Assembly (NCBI RefSeq): GCF_000719285.1
Contig: NZ_JOFS01000030.1
Coordinates: forward strand, 62,001-126,000
Reading direction: 5' to 3'
DNA length: 64,000 nucleotides
DNA from: Streptomyces bicolor
GTDB lineage: Bacteria > Actinomycetota > Actinomycetes > Streptomycetales > Streptomycetaceae
Every line of letters starts with the position of its first letter. The first letter of the stretch is position 1. The position numbers and the translations under genes are program-made. Below, piece by piece: positions 63,000-64,000 of the stretch. The notes beneath the pieces were generated by a model. That model worked only from the letters and a program-made list of their open reading frames with translations, did not search any database and was not told the origin of the DNA.

Positions 63000-63698
63000 T
63001 CAGTACCGGGTGATCGCCGTGGGGCCGTCCGCCGTCCCGATCGCCATGTGCGGCCTGCGCCGCGGATCGGCCCACTGGAGGATCCGCCTCATCGCGTCCT
63101 GCGGCACCGAGACACAACCGGCCGTCGCCCCACGCCCCTTGACATGGAGGAAGATCCCGGCGCCTCGACCCTTCACCGGACGCTGGTAGTTGAAGTCGAT
63201 GACGAGCGCGTACGCGTACAGCGCCCCGTACGAGATCAGGTGCTCGGACTCGGCGGCCCGGCAGTCACGCGCCAGCGGCTCGGTCCAGCGGTTGTAGGCG
63301 CGGGAGTCGTTGTCCTGGCACCACCAGGAGTCCTCGTGAACGCGGCGGTAGGTGTACGTCGTGGGCGGCGCCGCCTCGATGCCGAAGGCGTACGGCAGTC
63401 CGTACAGCCCCGTCGGCGTCGTGTTCGTGCCCTGCTTCCGCTCGGTCCCCTCGACGAGCCCCTTCGCCCCGAACCGGGCCGTCGCCGAACCGGCCTCCAC
63501 CCACTGCCCGTCCACCCGGTCCCACCACGTGACCGTCCCCGACGTCGAGCCGGCCTCCGGCGCCACGGCGGTGATCAGCTGGCTGCCGCCCCCGGTGTCG
63601 GCCATCCGCGCGGGCAGCGGCTGCGGCGGGGCTCCGCCGGGCGCGGCACCGAGCACGAGGAGGGACGCGGACGCGAGGGCTACGACACCGGGGCGCAT
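63000..63698 (-). CDS. Secreted L,D-transpeptidase (YkuD)-fold protein
   Basis: 232 residues with a short signal peptide (PGVVALASASLLVLGAAPGG). The YkuD-type active site is His185 and Cys195 in IFLHVKGRGATAGCVSVP. The N-terminal part keeps the TPTGLYGLPYAFG motif common to this branch. It may cross-link peptidoglycan or act on other peptides; this short form without LysM or Ig domains is common in Streptomyces. ATG 63698 starts three bases after the stop of the upstream PPOX gene, so the two are probably one transcript. Confidence 0.85.
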   Translation of the reverse strand: MRPGVVALASASLLVLGAAPGGAPPQPLPARMADTGGGSQLITAVAPEAGSTSGTVTWWDRVDGQWVEAGSATARFGAKGLVEGTERKQGTNTTPTGLYGLPYAFGIEAAPPTTYTYRRVHEDSWWCQDNDSRAYNRWTEPLARDCRAAESEHLISYGALYAYALVIDFNYQRPVKGRGAGIFLHVKGRGATAGCVSVPQDAMRRILQWADPRRRPHMAIGTADGPTAITRY

Positions 63699-63701
63699 GG
63701 C

Positions 63702-64000
63702 TCAGACGCTAGAGGGAGGCAGCGGCAACGGCAGCCCGGGTAGGCCATCCAGGCTGGTCGCGATGTGCTCCTTCTTGGCGAAGTAGGCGCTGAGCGAGTC
63801 GTCGTCCTCGCGCGCGAACCGCTTGCCGTGCAGGTCGCGGTCCTCGTCGTACGTCATGAGGGGCACCGCGTACCCGCAGGAGTCGCGAACGACTTCGGCC
63901 CGCACCACGATGATCGCGCGCAGGCCGTGCAGCGACGGGTCGATGTCGGGGAAGTGGCCGAGCAGTTCCTCGAACCGTGGGTCGTCGCGGAAGACGGCCT
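63702..64000 (-). CDS. PPOX-class flavin-dependent oxidoreductase, C-terminal part
   Basis: The frame is open to the window end, so the N-terminus is missing; 98 residues are visible. AVFRDDPRFEELLGHFPDID, then RAIIVVRAEVVRDSCGYAVP and the terminal MTYDEDRD...SLDGLPGLPL are typical of the pyridoxamine-phosphate-oxidase-like flavoprotein family. It probably uses FMN or F420. The reaction is not identifiable from this part. It is upstream of the L,D-transpeptidase gene with three bases between them. Confidence 0.75.
   Translation of the reverse strand, partial: AVFRDDPRFEELLGHFPDIDPSLHGLRAIIVVRAEVVRDSCGYAVPLMTYDEDRDLHGKRFAREDDDSLSAYFAKKEHIATSLDGLPGLPLPLPPSSV

Overview
The window is high-GC actinobacterial chromosome, almost certainly Streptomyces. 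The codon third positions are strongly GC, GTG starts are common, many genes couple through 4-nt ATGA/GTGA overlaps, and the gene content (infC-rpmI-rplT, pheST, argCJBDR, a glnA4-type glutamylation module) follows the order familiar from the S. coelicolor core, read in the opposite direction. I see no rRNA or tRNA gene, no CRISPR array and no intact transposase. The genus assignment rests on recall and was not checked by a search.

Layout. 1-12.3 kb: the 3' end of an unusual P450 lacking the ExxR motif, a pseudouridine synthase, a wrecked GNAT gene, an APC permease, a PadR/DrrAB-type exporter unit, an iron-box-controlled siderophore-interacting reductase, a 5'-3' exonuclease and a two-gene betaine/choline-type ABC transporter in which permease and binding protein are fused. 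12.8-16.1 kb: an HTH-cupin regulator coupled to a metal-receptor-like protein, then a TDT exporter divergent from a LysR regulator. 16.1-24.3 kb: a likely ethanolamine (monoamine) glutamylation pathway consisting of a class-I amidotransferase hydrolase, an ethanolamine-type permease, a GntR regulator and a GlnA4-like ligase with an aldehyde dehydrogenase and an SDR. A 22-bp motif occurs in front of both the permease and the ligase. A PLP amino-acid deaminase-like gene follows. 24.5-30.5 kb: a proline-rich membrane protein coupled to a mycosin-like subtilase, a secreted class-A beta-lactamase-fold protein, SseB and DUF1844 proteins.

30.5-38.4 kb is the translation core: infC (apparent AUC start, structured leader ending in a U-tract terminator), rpmI, rplT, a SpoU methyltransferase, an orphan histidine kinase, pheS and pheT (with an in-frame palindromic insertion). 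38.4-54.4 kb is mixed: a SpoIIE-type phosphatase whose tail is made of a dispersed repeat, an NsdA-like regulator, a Nudix hydrolase, 3-hydroxybutyryl-CoA dehydrogenase, a GHL10-type hydrolase, a DMT exporter head-to-head with a MocR regulator, a MITE-like element sitting exactly in a pair of convergent stop codons, a GNAT, a catalytically dead histidine-phosphatase-fold protein, a secreted GH51 arabinofuranosidase, a LuxR regulator and a solute-binding-like protein without a signal peptide.

54.5-59.4 kb is the argCJBDR operon behind a clear promoter. 59.6-62.9 kb (minus strand) is a compact extracytosolic flavin redox operon: a ferric-reductase-like membrane protein, an exported protein with three tandem FMN-binding domains, and ApbE, which would attach the FMNs. 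An L,D-transpeptidase-fold protein and the C-terminus of a PPOX flavoprotein end the window.

The best candidates for new biology are the triple-flavinylated redox operon, the infC leader/AUC start, the shared operator of the glutamylation module and the MITE insertion at duplicated stop codons.
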